From Agromyces soli (GTDB taxonomy: Bacteria; Actinomycetota; Actinomycetes; Actinomycetales; Microbacteriaceae): DNA of 64,000 bases. The translations under genes were made by a program, and so were the position numbers. Position 1 is the first letter of the stretch, and each line of letters opens with the position of its first letter. The notes below the pieces were generated by a model that saw only the letters and a program-made list of their open reading frames with translations, was not told the DNA's origin and did not search any database. Shown piece by piece: positions 16,552-25,058 of this stretch. The stretch is taken from the NCBI RefSeq assembly GCF_022811605.1, contig NZ_CP094533.1:1054001-1118000 (forward strand), given 5' to 3'.

Positions 16552-17732
16552 CGACGTCCACCCTCGGTCTCGACGCGCGGCTCAGCGGCGACGAGTCCGC
16601 GGAGCTGCGCGAACTGCGCCGCGCCATCCACGGCGACCCGGAGCTCCGTTTCGACGAGCACCGCACGGGCGAGCGCCTGCGCGCCTTCCTCGACGGCATC
16701 GGCGAGCTCCGCCCCGGAGTCGCGGGGACGGGACTCGTCTGGACCCTCCGCGGCGACCAACCGGGGCCGAGCATCCTCGTCCGGGCGGACATGGACGCCT
16801 ACCCGGTGACCGAGGAGAGCGGGGCGCCGTTCGCTTCCCGCACCCCCGGCGTCTCACACGCGTGCGGGCACGACGTGCACATGACCGTCGCCGCGGGGCT
16901 CGCCCGGCGGATCGCCGCGGGCGGGCTGCCGCGGGGGACGCTGACCGTGCTCTTCCAGCCCGCCGAGGAGATCCCGTTCGGTCAGCCCTCCGGGGCACGG
17001 GCCGTGCTCGACAGCGGAGCGCTCGCCGAACGGTACGACGCGGTGCTCGGCCTGCATTGCTGGCCCGAGCTCGAGGTCGGCTCGATCGGGATCGACGGCG
17101 AGATCGCGATGGCGGCGAAGGACGCGTTCCGCGTCGAGTTCGACGGCGAAGCGGCGCACGTGGCGATGCCGACCGGCGGGCGCGACGCGCTCGTCGCACT
17201 CAGCGCCTTCGTCCTGCAGTTCTACGCCGTCGTGCCCCGGCGCCGGGATGCGAGCGAGCCCGTCGCGCTGAACATCGGCACCGCGAGCGCGGGCAACTCG
17301 CAGAGCCAGCTGCCCCCCGCGTCTGTGCTGACCGGGACGATCCGGACCCATCACCGGGCGACGAGGGATCGCATCGTGGCCGCGGTCGACGCGCTCGCCG
17401 AGGGCGTGGCCGTGGCGCACGGCGTCGGCGCGCACGTCACCTGGTCGGACGCGATGCCGGCGGTGCAGAACGCGCCGGAGCTCGTCGCACGGGCGTCGGC
17501 GGCCCTCGGCCCGATCGCGGTGACTGAGGGGCTCGGCCTGCCGATGGCCTCCGAGGACTTCGCGCTCCTCGACGCTCTCGGGCCCGGCCTGTACCTGAAG
17601 CTCGGCGTGAGCGGGGACGAGACGCGTCATGCGCTCCACTCCCCGCGCTTCGCGCCGGACGAGCGCGCGATCGACGTGGGTGTCGACGCGCTCGAGACCA
17701 TCATCCGAGATCTGCTGGAGGACGAACGTTGA
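16548..17732 (+). CDS. M20D-family amidohydrolase (hippurate hydrolase-like)
   Basis: This 394-residue metallo-amidohydrolase has the metal-binding motif HACGHDVHM, QPAEEIPFG with the catalytic glutamates, LGLHCWPE and the dimerisation-domain segment VEFDGEAAHVAMP. The final metal ligand lies in ALHSPRFAPDE. M20D enzymes remove acyl groups from N-acyl amino acids. The ATG at 16548 overlaps the previous stop as ATGA; a GTG two codons upstream is possible. Together with the D-aminoacylase later in the operon it suggests that the substrate contains an N-acylated amino group. Confidence 0.9.
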   Translation: MTTSTLGLDARLSGDESAELRELRRAIHGDPELRFDEHRTGERLRAFLDGIGELRPGVAGTGLVWTLRGDQPGPSILVRADMDAYPVTEESGAPFASRTPGVSHACGHDVHMTVAAGLARRIAAGGLPRGTLTVLFQPAEEIPFGQPSGARAVLDSGALAERYDAVLGLHCWPELEVGSIGIDGEIAMAAKDAFRVEFDGEAAHVAMPTGGRDALVALSAFVLQFYAVVPRRRDASEPVALNIGTASAGNSQSQLPPASVLTGTIRTHHRATRDRIVAAVDALAEGVAVAHGVGAHVTWSDAMPAVQNAPELVARASAALGPIAVTEGLGLPMASEDFALLDALGPGLYLKLGVSGDETRHALHSPRFAPDERAIDVGVDALETIIRDLLEDER

Positions 17733-18673
17733 GCGAACTCGAAGAGCTGTACCGCCGGATGCTCGTCATCCGGCGATTCGAAGAGGAACTCGCCGAGGTG
17801 AAGAAGCTCGGCGAAGTGCCGGGGTCGATCCACCTGTGCATCGGCCAGGAGGCCATCCCCGTGGGCGTGTCGGCTCTGCTGCTACCCGACGACTACGTCA
17901 CCGCGACGTATCGCGGCCACGGCTGGGCGATCGAGCGGGGATCCGATCTCGCCGGCCTGTTCGGCGAGATCATGGGCCGGGCGTCCTCCGTCGCGGGCGG
18001 GCGAGCGGCGAGCCCCTACCTGAGCGACGCCTCCGTCGGCTTCATCGGCGAGAACTCCATCGTCGGCGCCGGCGTGCCGATCGCCCTCGGCGCCGCCCTC
18101 AGCTGCGACCGTCTCGGCGGCGGCCGCGTCTCGGTCGTGTCGATCGGCGACGGGGCGATGAACCAGGGCAACGTGCACGAGGCGCTCAACATGGCCGCGG
18201 TGCTCGCCCTGCCGCTCGTCGTGGTCGTCGAGAACAACGGGTACTCCGAGATGGTCCGGATCGAGGACATGGTCCGCGTGACGAACCTCGCCGAGCGGGG
18301 CGCCGCCTACGGCATCCCCGCCGAGACCGTCGACGGGAACGACCCCGTCGTCGTCGCCCGAGCGGCCGCGGTCGCCATCGAACGCGCGCGCACCGGCGGC
18401 GGCCCCTCCATCATCGAGGCGCGCACCCAGCGTCTCGTCGGCCACTACTCCGGGGATGCGCAGCACTACCGTCCGGCGGGCGAGGTGGCCGCGGCCCGGG
18501 AAGTCGAGCCGCTCGTGCGAGCCAGGGCCGCGCTGCTCGAGGCCGGCCGTGATGCGGCAGAGCTTGACGCGATCGCCGCGGGCGTCGACCGCGAGATCCA
18601 GGACGCGCTCGCCGCGGCCCGTCTCCTCCCCCTCCCCGATCCGACCACTGTCATGGAGCACGTCTATGCCTGA
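17729..18673 (+). CDS. Thiamine-diphosphate-dependent dehydrogenase E1 alpha subunit
   Basis: This 314-residue protein is the alpha subunit of a pyruvate/acetoin-dehydrogenase-type E1. It has RRFEEELAEVKKLGEVPGSIHLCIGQEA near the start, YRGHGW, and the ThDP motif GDGAMNQGNVHEALNMAA ending in ENNGYSE. HYSGDAQHYR lies in the phosphorylation-loop region. The start is a TTG sharing TTGA with the previous stop. The beta subunit follows with an 8-base overlap. No E2 or E3 gene lies in the island, so the pair either borrows them or carries out a non-dehydrogenase ThDP reaction. Confidence 0.92.
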   Translation: MSELEELYRRMLVIRRFEEELAEVKKLGEVPGSIHLCIGQEAIPVGVSALLLPDDYVTATYRGHGWAIERGSDLAGLFGEIMGRASSVAGGRAASPYLSDASVGFIGENSIVGAGVPIALGAALSCDRLGGGRVSVVSIGDGAMNQGNVHEALNMAAVLALPLVVVVENNGYSEMVRIEDMVRVTNLAERGAAYGIPAETVDGNDPVVVARAAAVAIERARTGGGPSIIEARTQRLVGHYSGDAQHYRPAGEVAAAREVEPLVRARAALLEAGRDAAELDAIAAGVDREIQDALAAARLLPLPDPTTVMEHVYA

Positions 18674-19652
18674 GATCAAGAACCTGAGCTACATCCAGGC
18701 CGTCAACCACGCGCTGCGCTGGTCGCTGGAGACGGTGCCGAACACGGTCGTCTTCGGCGAGGATGTCGCGGTGCCCGGCGGACCGTTCGGCGCGACCAAG
18801 AACCTGCACCGCGACTTCGGCGTCGACCGGGTCTTCGACCTCCCGATCTCCGAGACCGCCTTCCTCGGGATGGCGCTCGGCTCGGCCATGACCGGGCTCC
18901 GCCCGATCGCCGAGATCATGTACTCGGACTTCCTGTTCGTCGCGATGGACCAGGTCGTGAACCAGATCGCGAACATCCGGTACACCTCGAACGGCAAGTG
19001 GGGCGCGCCGCTCGTCATCCGCACGCAGCAGGGTTCGTCGCCGGGCGCTTGCGCGCAGCACTCGAAGTCGATCGAGGCGTACCTCGCCCACACTCCCGGG
19101 CTTCGCGTGGTCTGCCCGACGACGCCGATGGAGGCCTACCAGGCGATCCGCACCGCGGTCGTCTCCGATGACCCCGTGTTCGTCGTCGAGTCCCGCATGC
19201 TCTACCCGCAGAAGGGCGAGGTGCAGCTGGATGCCGAGCTCTGGCCCATGGGCGGCGCCCGGGTCGTTCGGCCCGGCGCGGACGCGACGATCGTGGCCTG
19301 GTCGAGGACCATGACGGCCGCACTCGAGGCTGGCGAGCAGCTCGCCGCGCGCGGGGTGGACGCCGAGGTCGTCGACCTGCGCTGGATCGCACCGCTCGAC
19401 GTCGAGACCGTCGCGGACTCGGTCGCGAAGACCGGCCGGCTCGTCATCGCGCACGACGCCCCCGGGACCGGCGGGTTCGGCGGCGAGCTCGCCGCTCGGG
19501 TCGGCGAACGCTGCTTCGGACGGCTGCGCGCGCCGATCGCGCGGGTCACGGGCATCGATGCGCCGTTGCCCGCCGCTCCGGCGCTCCAGGACGTTGCGCT
19601 GCCGTCCGCGGATAGAATCGCGGGCGCAGTGCTCGAAACGATGTCGGCGTAG
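18666..19652 (+). CDS. Thiamine-diphosphate-dependent dehydrogenase E1 beta subunit
   Basis: This 328-residue protein matches E1 beta subunits. It starts MPEIKNLSYIQAVNHALRWSLE, and has VVFGEDVAVPGGPFGATKNLHRDFG, PISETAFLGMALGSAMTGLRPIAEIMYSDF and VDLRWIAPLDVETV. The conserved glutamate for ThDP activation lies in ISE. It overlaps the alpha gene, so the two are translationally coupled and should form an alpha2beta2 tetramer. The product would decarboxylate a 2-oxoacid or cleave a dicarbonyl. Its place before the regulator gene suggests a central step. Confidence 0.92.
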   Translation: MPEIKNLSYIQAVNHALRWSLETVPNTVVFGEDVAVPGGPFGATKNLHRDFGVDRVFDLPISETAFLGMALGSAMTGLRPIAEIMYSDFLFVAMDQVVNQIANIRYTSNGKWGAPLVIRTQQGSSPGACAQHSKSIEAYLAHTPGLRVVCPTTPMEAYQAIRTAVVSDDPVFVVESRMLYPQKGEVQLDAELWPMGGARVVRPGADATIVAWSRTMTAALEAGEQLAARGVDAEVVDLRWIAPLDVETVADSVAKTGRLVIAHDAPGTGGFGGELAARVGERCFGRLRAPIARVTGIDAPLPAAPALQDVALPSADRIAGAVLETMSA

Positions 19653-19667
19653 GCGAGAGGGGTCGCA

Positions 19668-20981
19668 GTGATCGGGGTGATCGGACCGCACGACTCCGTG
19701 CAGCTGGTTTCGCACGTCGCCGGCGTGCACGAGCTCGGCGATCAGCTCGTGACCCGCGCCTACGACCACGTCGACGAGGCGGTCGCGATCGCGAGGGAGC
19801 TCGGCACCCTCTGCGATGTGATCCTCTTCACCGGGCGGCTCCCCTTCCAACTCGCCGAACGTGCGGGCGGCATCGCGGCGGAGATGAGCTTCGTGCCGTA
19901 CTCCGGAGCCGAGCTCTTCCGTGCGATTGCGCGGGCGGCGATCGACCATCGCGGCGAACTGCCGCTCGCGAGCGTCGACACGATCGAGCCGCAGATCGTC
20001 GCGGACTGCTTCGGCGAGCTCGGACTGCCGGTGCCGCCGCACATCCCGCTCGACGGAGAACGGGACTGGGCCGCGACGGTCGACGACTTCATCGCCTTCC
20101 ACGAGGGGGCGCTCCGGGAGACTCCGGACGCGCTCGCGTTCACGTGCCTCTCCGAGGTGCACGCGGCGCTCACGGCGAAGGGCTACCGGGCGGCTCGCAT
20201 CGAGCACTCGCGCATCGGCATCCACGAGGCGCTGCGCCAAGCGACGATGGCCGAGCGGCTGAACCGCAGCCGGGCGAGCCAGCTGGCGGTCGGCATCGTC
20301 AAGATCGTGGACTACCCCGCCCGGGCCGGCACGTACGAGCGGCACGCGACCCGGCTCCGAGTCGAGCAGACGCTGCTCTCGCTCGCGCACAAGCGCGGCG
20401 GCCGGGTGACGAAGGCCGACGGCGACTCGTTCGTCGTCGCCACCAACCGGGGCGGGGTGGACGCGGCGCTCGTCCGCAGCGCCTCGGGGCACGCCTCGTT
20501 GCTCGAGCCGCAGATCGAGGGGGTGCGCATCCTGTCGGGATTCGGCGTGGGCGACACCTATGCGGAGGCGGAGACCAACGCCGGCCAGGCGCTCCGGATC
20601 GCCGAGGGGTCGGGGCTCGCCACCGTCGTCTTCGCCGACGGCGAGGTCCGGACGGCCGGGGCGGGAGCCGATCCGCTGACGCTGCGCGAGACCGGGGCGC
20701 TCACGAAGCTCTCCGACGAGCTGGGCATCGGGCCCCTCTCCGTGCAGCGACTTCTCGGCGCACTTCGACGGGTGGACACTTCCTCGTTCAGTCCGCAGCA
20801 GCTCGCGGAAGCGTACGGGGTGCAGCCTCGCTCGATCCGCCGCATCCTCGGCCGACTGGTCGCGGCGGGATACGGCACGGAGGTCGGAATCAAGGCGCAT
20901 GCCGGCGCCGGCCGCCCGCAGACGCTCTACAGCGTGGAGATGCAGCGGCTCACGAACGCGTCGATCGACGAGGCTCGTTGA
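19668..20981 (+). CDS. Unusual transcriptional regulator: PrpR-like sensor, GGDEF/GCH-III-like middle, winged HTH
   Basis: I recognise the parts of this 437-residue protein but not a named family. Residues about 1-110 (GVIGPHDSV, LCDVILFTGRLPFQLA) resemble the PrpR-type periplasmic-binding-like sensor. Residues about 200-330 resemble a nucleotide-cyclase fold: VGIVKIVDY, a helix, then GGRVTKADGDSFVVATNRGG, as in GGDEF or GTP cyclohydrolase III proteins. The C-terminal SPQQLAEAYGVQPRSIRRILGRLVAAGYG is a winged HTH. GAGAGGGG precedes the GTG at 19668. It sits inside the island operon and probably senses a pathway intermediate. Confidence 0.7.
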   Translation: MIGVIGPHDSVQLVSHVAGVHELGDQLVTRAYDHVDEAVAIARELGTLCDVILFTGRLPFQLAERAGGIAAEMSFVPYSGAELFRAIARAAIDHRGELPLASVDTIEPQIVADCFGELGLPVPPHIPLDGERDWAATVDDFIAFHEGALRETPDALAFTCLSEVHAALTAKGYRAARIEHSRIGIHEALRQATMAERLNRSRASQLAVGIVKIVDYPARAGTYERHATRLRVEQTLLSLAHKRGGRVTKADGDSFVVATNRGGVDAALVRSASGHASLLEPQIEGVRILSGFGVGDTYAEAETNAGQALRIAEGSGLATVVFADGEVRTAGAGADPLTLRETGALTKLSDELGIGPLSVQRLLGALRRVDTSSFSPQQLAEAYGVQPRSIRRILGRLVAAGYGTEVGIKAHAGAGRPQTLYSVEMQRLTNASIDEAR

Positions 20982-20988
20982 GCGGGCC

Positions 20989-21828
20989 ATGCTCGCCGAT
21001 GCGCACATCCACCTCTTCCGCCGCGGGCTGACGGGCGGACTCGCCGAGGGCGCCGAGTTGCGCGGCTACCTGGAACTCGCCGCGCGGCATCGGATCGATC
21101 GCGCCCTCGTGGTCGCGTTCGAGGGCGTTCCGGAGACGCAGGGCAACAGCGAGGAGGTGCTCGCCGTCGCGGCGGAGCATCCCTGGCTGTTCCCCACCGC
21201 GTACCTGGACCTTGCCGCGCCGCCGCCGCCGGGCGCGTTGACCGCGCTGGTGGATCGCGGGTTCGCGGGGTTCTCCCTCTATCCGAGCCATGAGTCGGCG
21301 CTGCTCGACGGCTTGACGGCCGGTCATCGTCGCGAGCTCGACGAGGCGGGGAGGGTGCTCAGCCTCAACGTGCCGGGGGAGGACCTCGCCCCGGTCGCCG
21401 CGTTCGCTCGGGCGCTGCCGCGGGTGACGATCCTGCTCAGCCATCTCGGCGGCGACTACGGGCGCCCCGACCGGCTGCCGCCCGGATTCGGAGAGCTGGT
21501 GCAACTGCCCAACGTGCTGGTGAAGCTCTCGGGGCTGTACGCGCTCGATCCGGTCTATCCGCACGCCGGGGTCGCGGATCGGGTCGCCGCGACGATCGAC
21601 GCCGTCGGGCCGGACCGGCTCGTCTGGGGCTCGGACTACGCGCCGGTGCTGTCGAGACTCGGCGAGGCGGAGGTGTTCGGCGTCCCCGACTGGCTGGGGG
21701 AGCGGCTGTCGGCCGCCGAACTGCGTCGTGTGCTCCATGACACGCTCGCCGAGCTGCTCGACGGAAGCGGTCCGCTCGGCGCCCCCCGCGACGGGGCCGA
21801 TTCGGTTCGCCACGACAATTTCGGATGA
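20989..21828 (+). CDS. Amidohydrolase-2-type metal-dependent hydrolase
   Basis: This 279-residue TIM-barrel hydrolase starts MLADAHIHLF, giving the HxH metal motif. It continues with TILLSHLGGDYG (metal His) and DRLVWGSDYAP (catalytic Asp). Family members act as lactonases (for example on rhamnono- or fucono-lactone) or as decarboxylases. The ATG at 20989 lies 7 bases after the regulator stop. Combined with SDR and FAH-family genes in the island it would fit an oxidative, non-phosphorylated deoxysugar route, but that is inference. A 108-base gap with a possible promoter follows. Confidence 0.85.
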   Translation: MLADAHIHLFRRGLTGGLAEGAELRGYLELAARHRIDRALVVAFEGVPETQGNSEEVLAVAAEHPWLFPTAYLDLAAPPPPGALTALVDRGFAGFSLYPSHESALLDGLTAGHRRELDEAGRVLSLNVPGEDLAPVAAFARALPRVTILLSHLGGDYGRPDRLPPGFGELVQLPNVLVKLSGLYALDPVYPHAGVADRVAATIDAVGPDRLVWGSDYAPVLSRLGEAEVFGVPDWLGERLSAAELRRVLHDTLAELLDGSGPLGAPRDGADSVRHDNFG

Positions 21829-21876
21829 AATAGCGTCTCGATTTCCGTTTGTCAGGTTTCGATCTCGTTAATCCCC

Positions 21877-21907
21877 TTGACAGCAAGGGAGTTACATGTC
21901 GTAGATT
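21877..21907 (+). promoter_or_regulatory. Possible internal promoter before the importer genes
   Basis: TTGACA at 21877-21882 and TAGATT at 21902-21907 are separated by 19 bases, in the 108-base gap before the binding-protein gene. The gap is distinctly A/T-richer than its surroundings. The wide spacer makes it tentative. Confidence 0.35.
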
Positions 21908-21936
21908 TAGGAATCAATTAAGGACATTGGGAGGCA

Positions 21937-23235
21937 ATGATGCACAGTCCCGCTCGCAGCACCCGCACTGCGATGATCGCTGCGGCGTTGGTGGCGCCGC
22001 TCGCGCTGTCGGCCTGCGCCGGCTCGCCGAGCCAGGAGCAGACGGAGTCCGATCCGACGGCTCCGGTCGTCGTGTGGACGGACTCGACCCGGCAGCCGGG
22101 CTTCGAGGCGTACGCCGCTGCCCATCCCGACGTCGACCTCGAGATCACCGTCTACAAGCCCGCAGAGCTCATCTCGAAGGTGCAGCTGTTCAACGCCTCC
22201 GGCTCCGGCTGGCCCGACGTCGTCTTCGCCCCGGCGCAGGGGGCCGACCCGTACTACGAGTGGGCGGCGAGCCTCGACGACAAGATCGACGCCGACACCC
22301 TCGAGGGCTTCGGCACCGCGAACCGGCCCTGCGAGTTCAACGGCAAGACCTACTGCCTCGTCAACGACGTCTCGCAGATGGTGCTCTGGTACAACGCCGA
22401 CCTCATGGCCCAGTTCGGCTACGAGGTGCCCACCACCTGGGACGAATACGCGGATCTCGGCAAGCGGGTCGCGAAGGAGCACCCCGGCTACCTCATCGGC
22501 AGCGCCGGCAGCTCCTTCATGTACCACAGCTTCTTCCGCGCCGCCGGCTGCCCCCTCCAGGACGTGACCGGCGAGAACGAGGTGCACATCGACGCCACCG
22601 ATCCGAACTGCGTGGCCGTCGCGGAGATGCTCGACGAGCTCATCGCCGCGGGCGTCGTCTCGAACCTCGACCTGTGGAGCCCGGAGCTCACGACCCTCGC
22701 GCAGGAGGGCAAGGTCCTCATGCACCCCGGCGCCTCCTGGTTCGGCGAGTTCGTCTTCCGCCCCGAGGCATCCTGGGCCTTCGGCGAGGGCACGCTCGCG
22801 GCCGCCGCCTACCCGAAGTGGTCGGGGGCCGACGAGGCCTACTCGGCGAACGCCGGCGGCGGAACCTACATCGTCTCCAAGCACGCCGCGAACCTCGACG
22901 CGGCCGTCGACATCGCGACCTGGATGGCGACCTCCTCCGAGTACCAGGCGACGGCGCCGACCTACCCCGCCTACACGCCGGTGCTCGGCGAATGGGGCGA
23001 GCGCATCTCGGCCGACCCGTTCTACGCCGAGGACCCGATGCCGGTGCTCGCAGAGGCCGTCGATCTGATCAACCCGATCAACGACTACACGGTGCGCTAC
23101 GACGTCGAGACCGCGTTCGGCACGGTCATCGTCCCTGTGGCGACCTCCGGGGGGTCCATCGCGGACGCCCTGCCGAAGCTCCAGGAGGAGCTCAAGAACC
23201 TCGCGCAGTCGGTGGGATACACCGTTGTCGACTGA
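21937..23235 (+). CDS. ABC transporter solute-binding lipoprotein (CUT1 sugar type)
   Basis: This 432-residue lipoprotein has the lipobox LSAC near residue 25. It has the group 1 solute-binding fold: FEAYAAAHPDVDLEITVYK, WPDVVFAP, MVLWYNADLMAQFGYEVPTTWDEYADL and a final LINPINDYT region. It contains extra cysteines (RPCEFNGKTYC, GCPLQD, PNC) that may form disulfides. GGGAGG precedes a tandem ATGATG start. The two permease genes follow with overlaps. It captures the substrate of this island, probably a carbohydrate-like compound. Confidence 0.9.
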   Translation: MMHSPARSTRTAMIAAALVAPLALSACAGSPSQEQTESDPTAPVVVWTDSTRQPGFEAYAAAHPDVDLEITVYKPAELISKVQLFNASGSGWPDVVFAPAQGADPYYEWAASLDDKIDADTLEGFGTANRPCEFNGKTYCLVNDVSQMVLWYNADLMAQFGYEVPTTWDEYADLGKRVAKEHPGYLIGSAGSSFMYHSFFRAAGCPLQDVTGENEVHIDATDPNCVAVAEMLDELIAAGVVSNLDLWSPELTTLAQEGKVLMHPGASWFGEFVFRPEASWAFGEGTLAAAAYPKWSGADEAYSANAGGGTYIVSKHAANLDAAVDIATWMATSSEYQATAPTYPAYTPVLGEWGERISADPFYAEDPMPVLAEAVDLINPINDYTVRYDVETAFGTVIVPVATSGGSIADALPKLQEELKNLAQSVGYTVVD

Positions 23236-24178
23236 GGTCCTCCGCACCACCCCTCGGGGCGAGCCGGTGACGGCTCGCCCCGGGGGCGCCCGGCCTGCGC
23301 GCCCCGCCTCCCCGCGCGGTGCGCGGAGGCGGTTCGGCCTGCTGCTCATCGCTCCGTACCTCGTGCTCCTGCTGCTCTTCGGCATCGGCCCGGTCGCGTT
23401 CGCCTTCGTCTCCGCGCTCGGTCTCTCCGACGTGCGCGGCGTGCTCTCGCCCTTCGCGCGGGCCATCGGCGACTTCCGGTTCCTGCCGGCGCTCACGAAC
23501 GTCGCGATCTATCTGGCGATCTCGCTGCCGCTCATGATCGTCGGCGTCGTGGCGCTCTCGCTGCTCGTCGACACCCTCCGGCGTCGCTGGGCCGCGCCCC
23601 TGCTGCTCGTCTACACGCTGCCAGGTGCGATCACCGGAGCGGCCGCCGTGATGCTCTGGTACTTCATGCTGCAGCCGGCGCTCAGCCCGTTCGGCCCGGC
23701 GCTCCGCGCCATGGGCTTCGAGCGCGGGCCCGACATCTTCAACAACAGCTTCCTGGTGTGGATCTTCGCGCTGATGGCCTTCGCCGTCGGGTTCGGCCAG
23801 TGGGTGCTGGTCGTCACCGGTGCGCTGAAGTCCGTGAGCGAGGAGCTCCTCGAAGCGGCCAGGATCGACGGCTGCTCGGCGTGGCAGACCGCCGTCCACG
23901 TGAAGCTGCCCCTGATGCGGCGAACGCTGCTGTTCATGCTGATCCTCGCGTTCGCGAGCGGCATCCAGATCTTCGTCGAGCCGCAGATCCTGCACTCGGT
24001 CGCCGGCGTCGGCTCGACCTCCTGGTCGCTGAACCAGCTCGGCATGACCTACGCCTTCCTGAACGGCGATTTCGGCAGCGCGGCCGCGTTGTCCATGCTG
24101 CTCTTCGCGGTGTGCCTCGTCGTGGCGGTCTTCGTGCTCGTCCGAGGCCGCTTCCTCGACACGGAGCACGAACAATGA
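23225..24178 (+). CDS. ABC transporter permease 1 (MalF-type)
   Basis: This 317-residue protein has a basic N-terminus and about six membrane helices starting at RFGLLLIAPYLVLLLLFGIGPV. The EAA loop is visible as EELLEAARIDGCSAWQTAVHVKLPLM. It forms the importer channel together with permease 2. The TTG start at 23225 lies inside the previous gene (11-base overlap). No ATPase gene is present in the island, so a shared MsmK-type ATPase encoded elsewhere is likely, which is common for CUT1 systems. Confidence 0.9.
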   Translation: MSTEVLRTTPRGEPVTARPGGARPARPASPRGARRRFGLLLIAPYLVLLLLFGIGPVAFAFVSALGLSDVRGVLSPFARAIGDFRFLPALTNVAIYLAISLPLMIVGVVALSLLVDTLRRRWAAPLLLVYTLPGAITGAAAVMLWYFMLQPALSPFGPALRAMGFERGPDIFNNSFLVWIFALMAFAVGFGQWVLVVTGALKSVSEELLEAARIDGCSAWQTAVHVKLPLMRRTLLFMLILAFASGIQIFVEPQILHSVAGVGSTSWSLNQLGMTYAFLNGDFGSAAALSMLLFAVCLVVAVFVLVRGRFLDTEHEQ

Positions 24179-25053
24179 GCCGCCGCCGCGCCGACGTGAC
24201 GCCGGTCCTCACGTTCATCCCCCTGCTCGGCCTCGCCGCGCTCTGCATCGTGCCGCTGCTGTGGCTGATCTTCGCGCCGACGAAGACCGACGCGCAGATC
24301 GTCGCTGACGCGCCGCTCAGCTTCGGCACCCTCTCCGGCTACGCGGACGCCTGGGGCAACCTGCTCTCGTTCCAGGACGGCATCATCCTCCGCTGGCTCT
24401 GGAACTCGGTCTGGTACTCGTCGGCGATCGTCGTCGGAGCCGTGATCGTCTGCCTGGCGGCGGGCTACGCGCTCGCCACCGCGCCGGTGCCGTTCCGCCG
24501 GACCATCCTCGTGGTGACCCTCATCGGCATGATCGTGCCGGCCGCGGCTCTCGTGCTGCCGCTCTTCCTCGAGATCAGCGCGCTCGGGCTGATGAACTCG
24601 CCCTTCGCTTTCATCCTGCCCTCGCTCTTCTTCCCGTTCGGCGTCTACCTCGCGTTCCTGCACTTCTCGGGCAACATCCCGCCCGAGATCCTGAACGCGG
24701 CGCGCATCGACGGCGCCGGCGAGTGGCGCGTGCTCTGGTCGGTGGCCCTGCCGCTGTCGAAGTCGCTCATCGGCATGCTCGCCTTCTTCTCGTTCGTCGC
24801 GAGCTGGGTGAACTTCTTCCTGCCGTTCCTGGTGCTGAACAAGTCCGAGGCCTACCCGCTCTCGCTCGGCCTGCAGGCGCTCATGGCCAACACCCCGGCC
24901 CTGAATCCCGCAGCAGGCGGCTCATTCATCCCGATCCACCGGCCGGAGGTGGCGCTCGCGGGCATCCTCGCGATCGTGCCGGTCGCGATCGTGTTCCTCT
25001 TCTCGCAGCGCTACCTCGCCCGGGGCATCCTGACCGGGTCGATCAAGGACTGA
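24175..25053 (+). CDS. ABC transporter permease 2 (MalG-type)
   Basis: This 292-residue membrane protein starts MSRRRADVTPVLTFIPLLGLAAL. Its EAA loop is PEILNAARIDGAGEWRVLWSVALPL, and it ends with RYLARGILTGSIKD, the typical C-terminus of CUT1 MalG-like permeases. The ATG overlaps the previous stop as ATGA. It pairs with permease 1 and the lipoprotein. Longer readings starting upstream at 23758 are out of phase with the family and can be ignored. Confidence 0.9.
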   Translation: MSRRRADVTPVLTFIPLLGLAALCIVPLLWLIFAPTKTDAQIVADAPLSFGTLSGYADAWGNLLSFQDGIILRWLWNSVWYSSAIVVGAVIVCLAAGYALATAPVPFRRTILVVTLIGMIVPAAALVLPLFLEISALGLMNSPFAFILPSLFFPFGVYLAFLHFSGNIPPEILNAARIDGAGEWRVLWSVALPLSKSLIGMLAFFSFVASWVNFFLPFLVLNKSEAYPLSLGLQALMANTPALNPAAGGSFIPIHRPEVALAGILAIVPVAIVFLFSQRYLARGILTGSIKD

Positions 25054-25058
25054 CCGAC

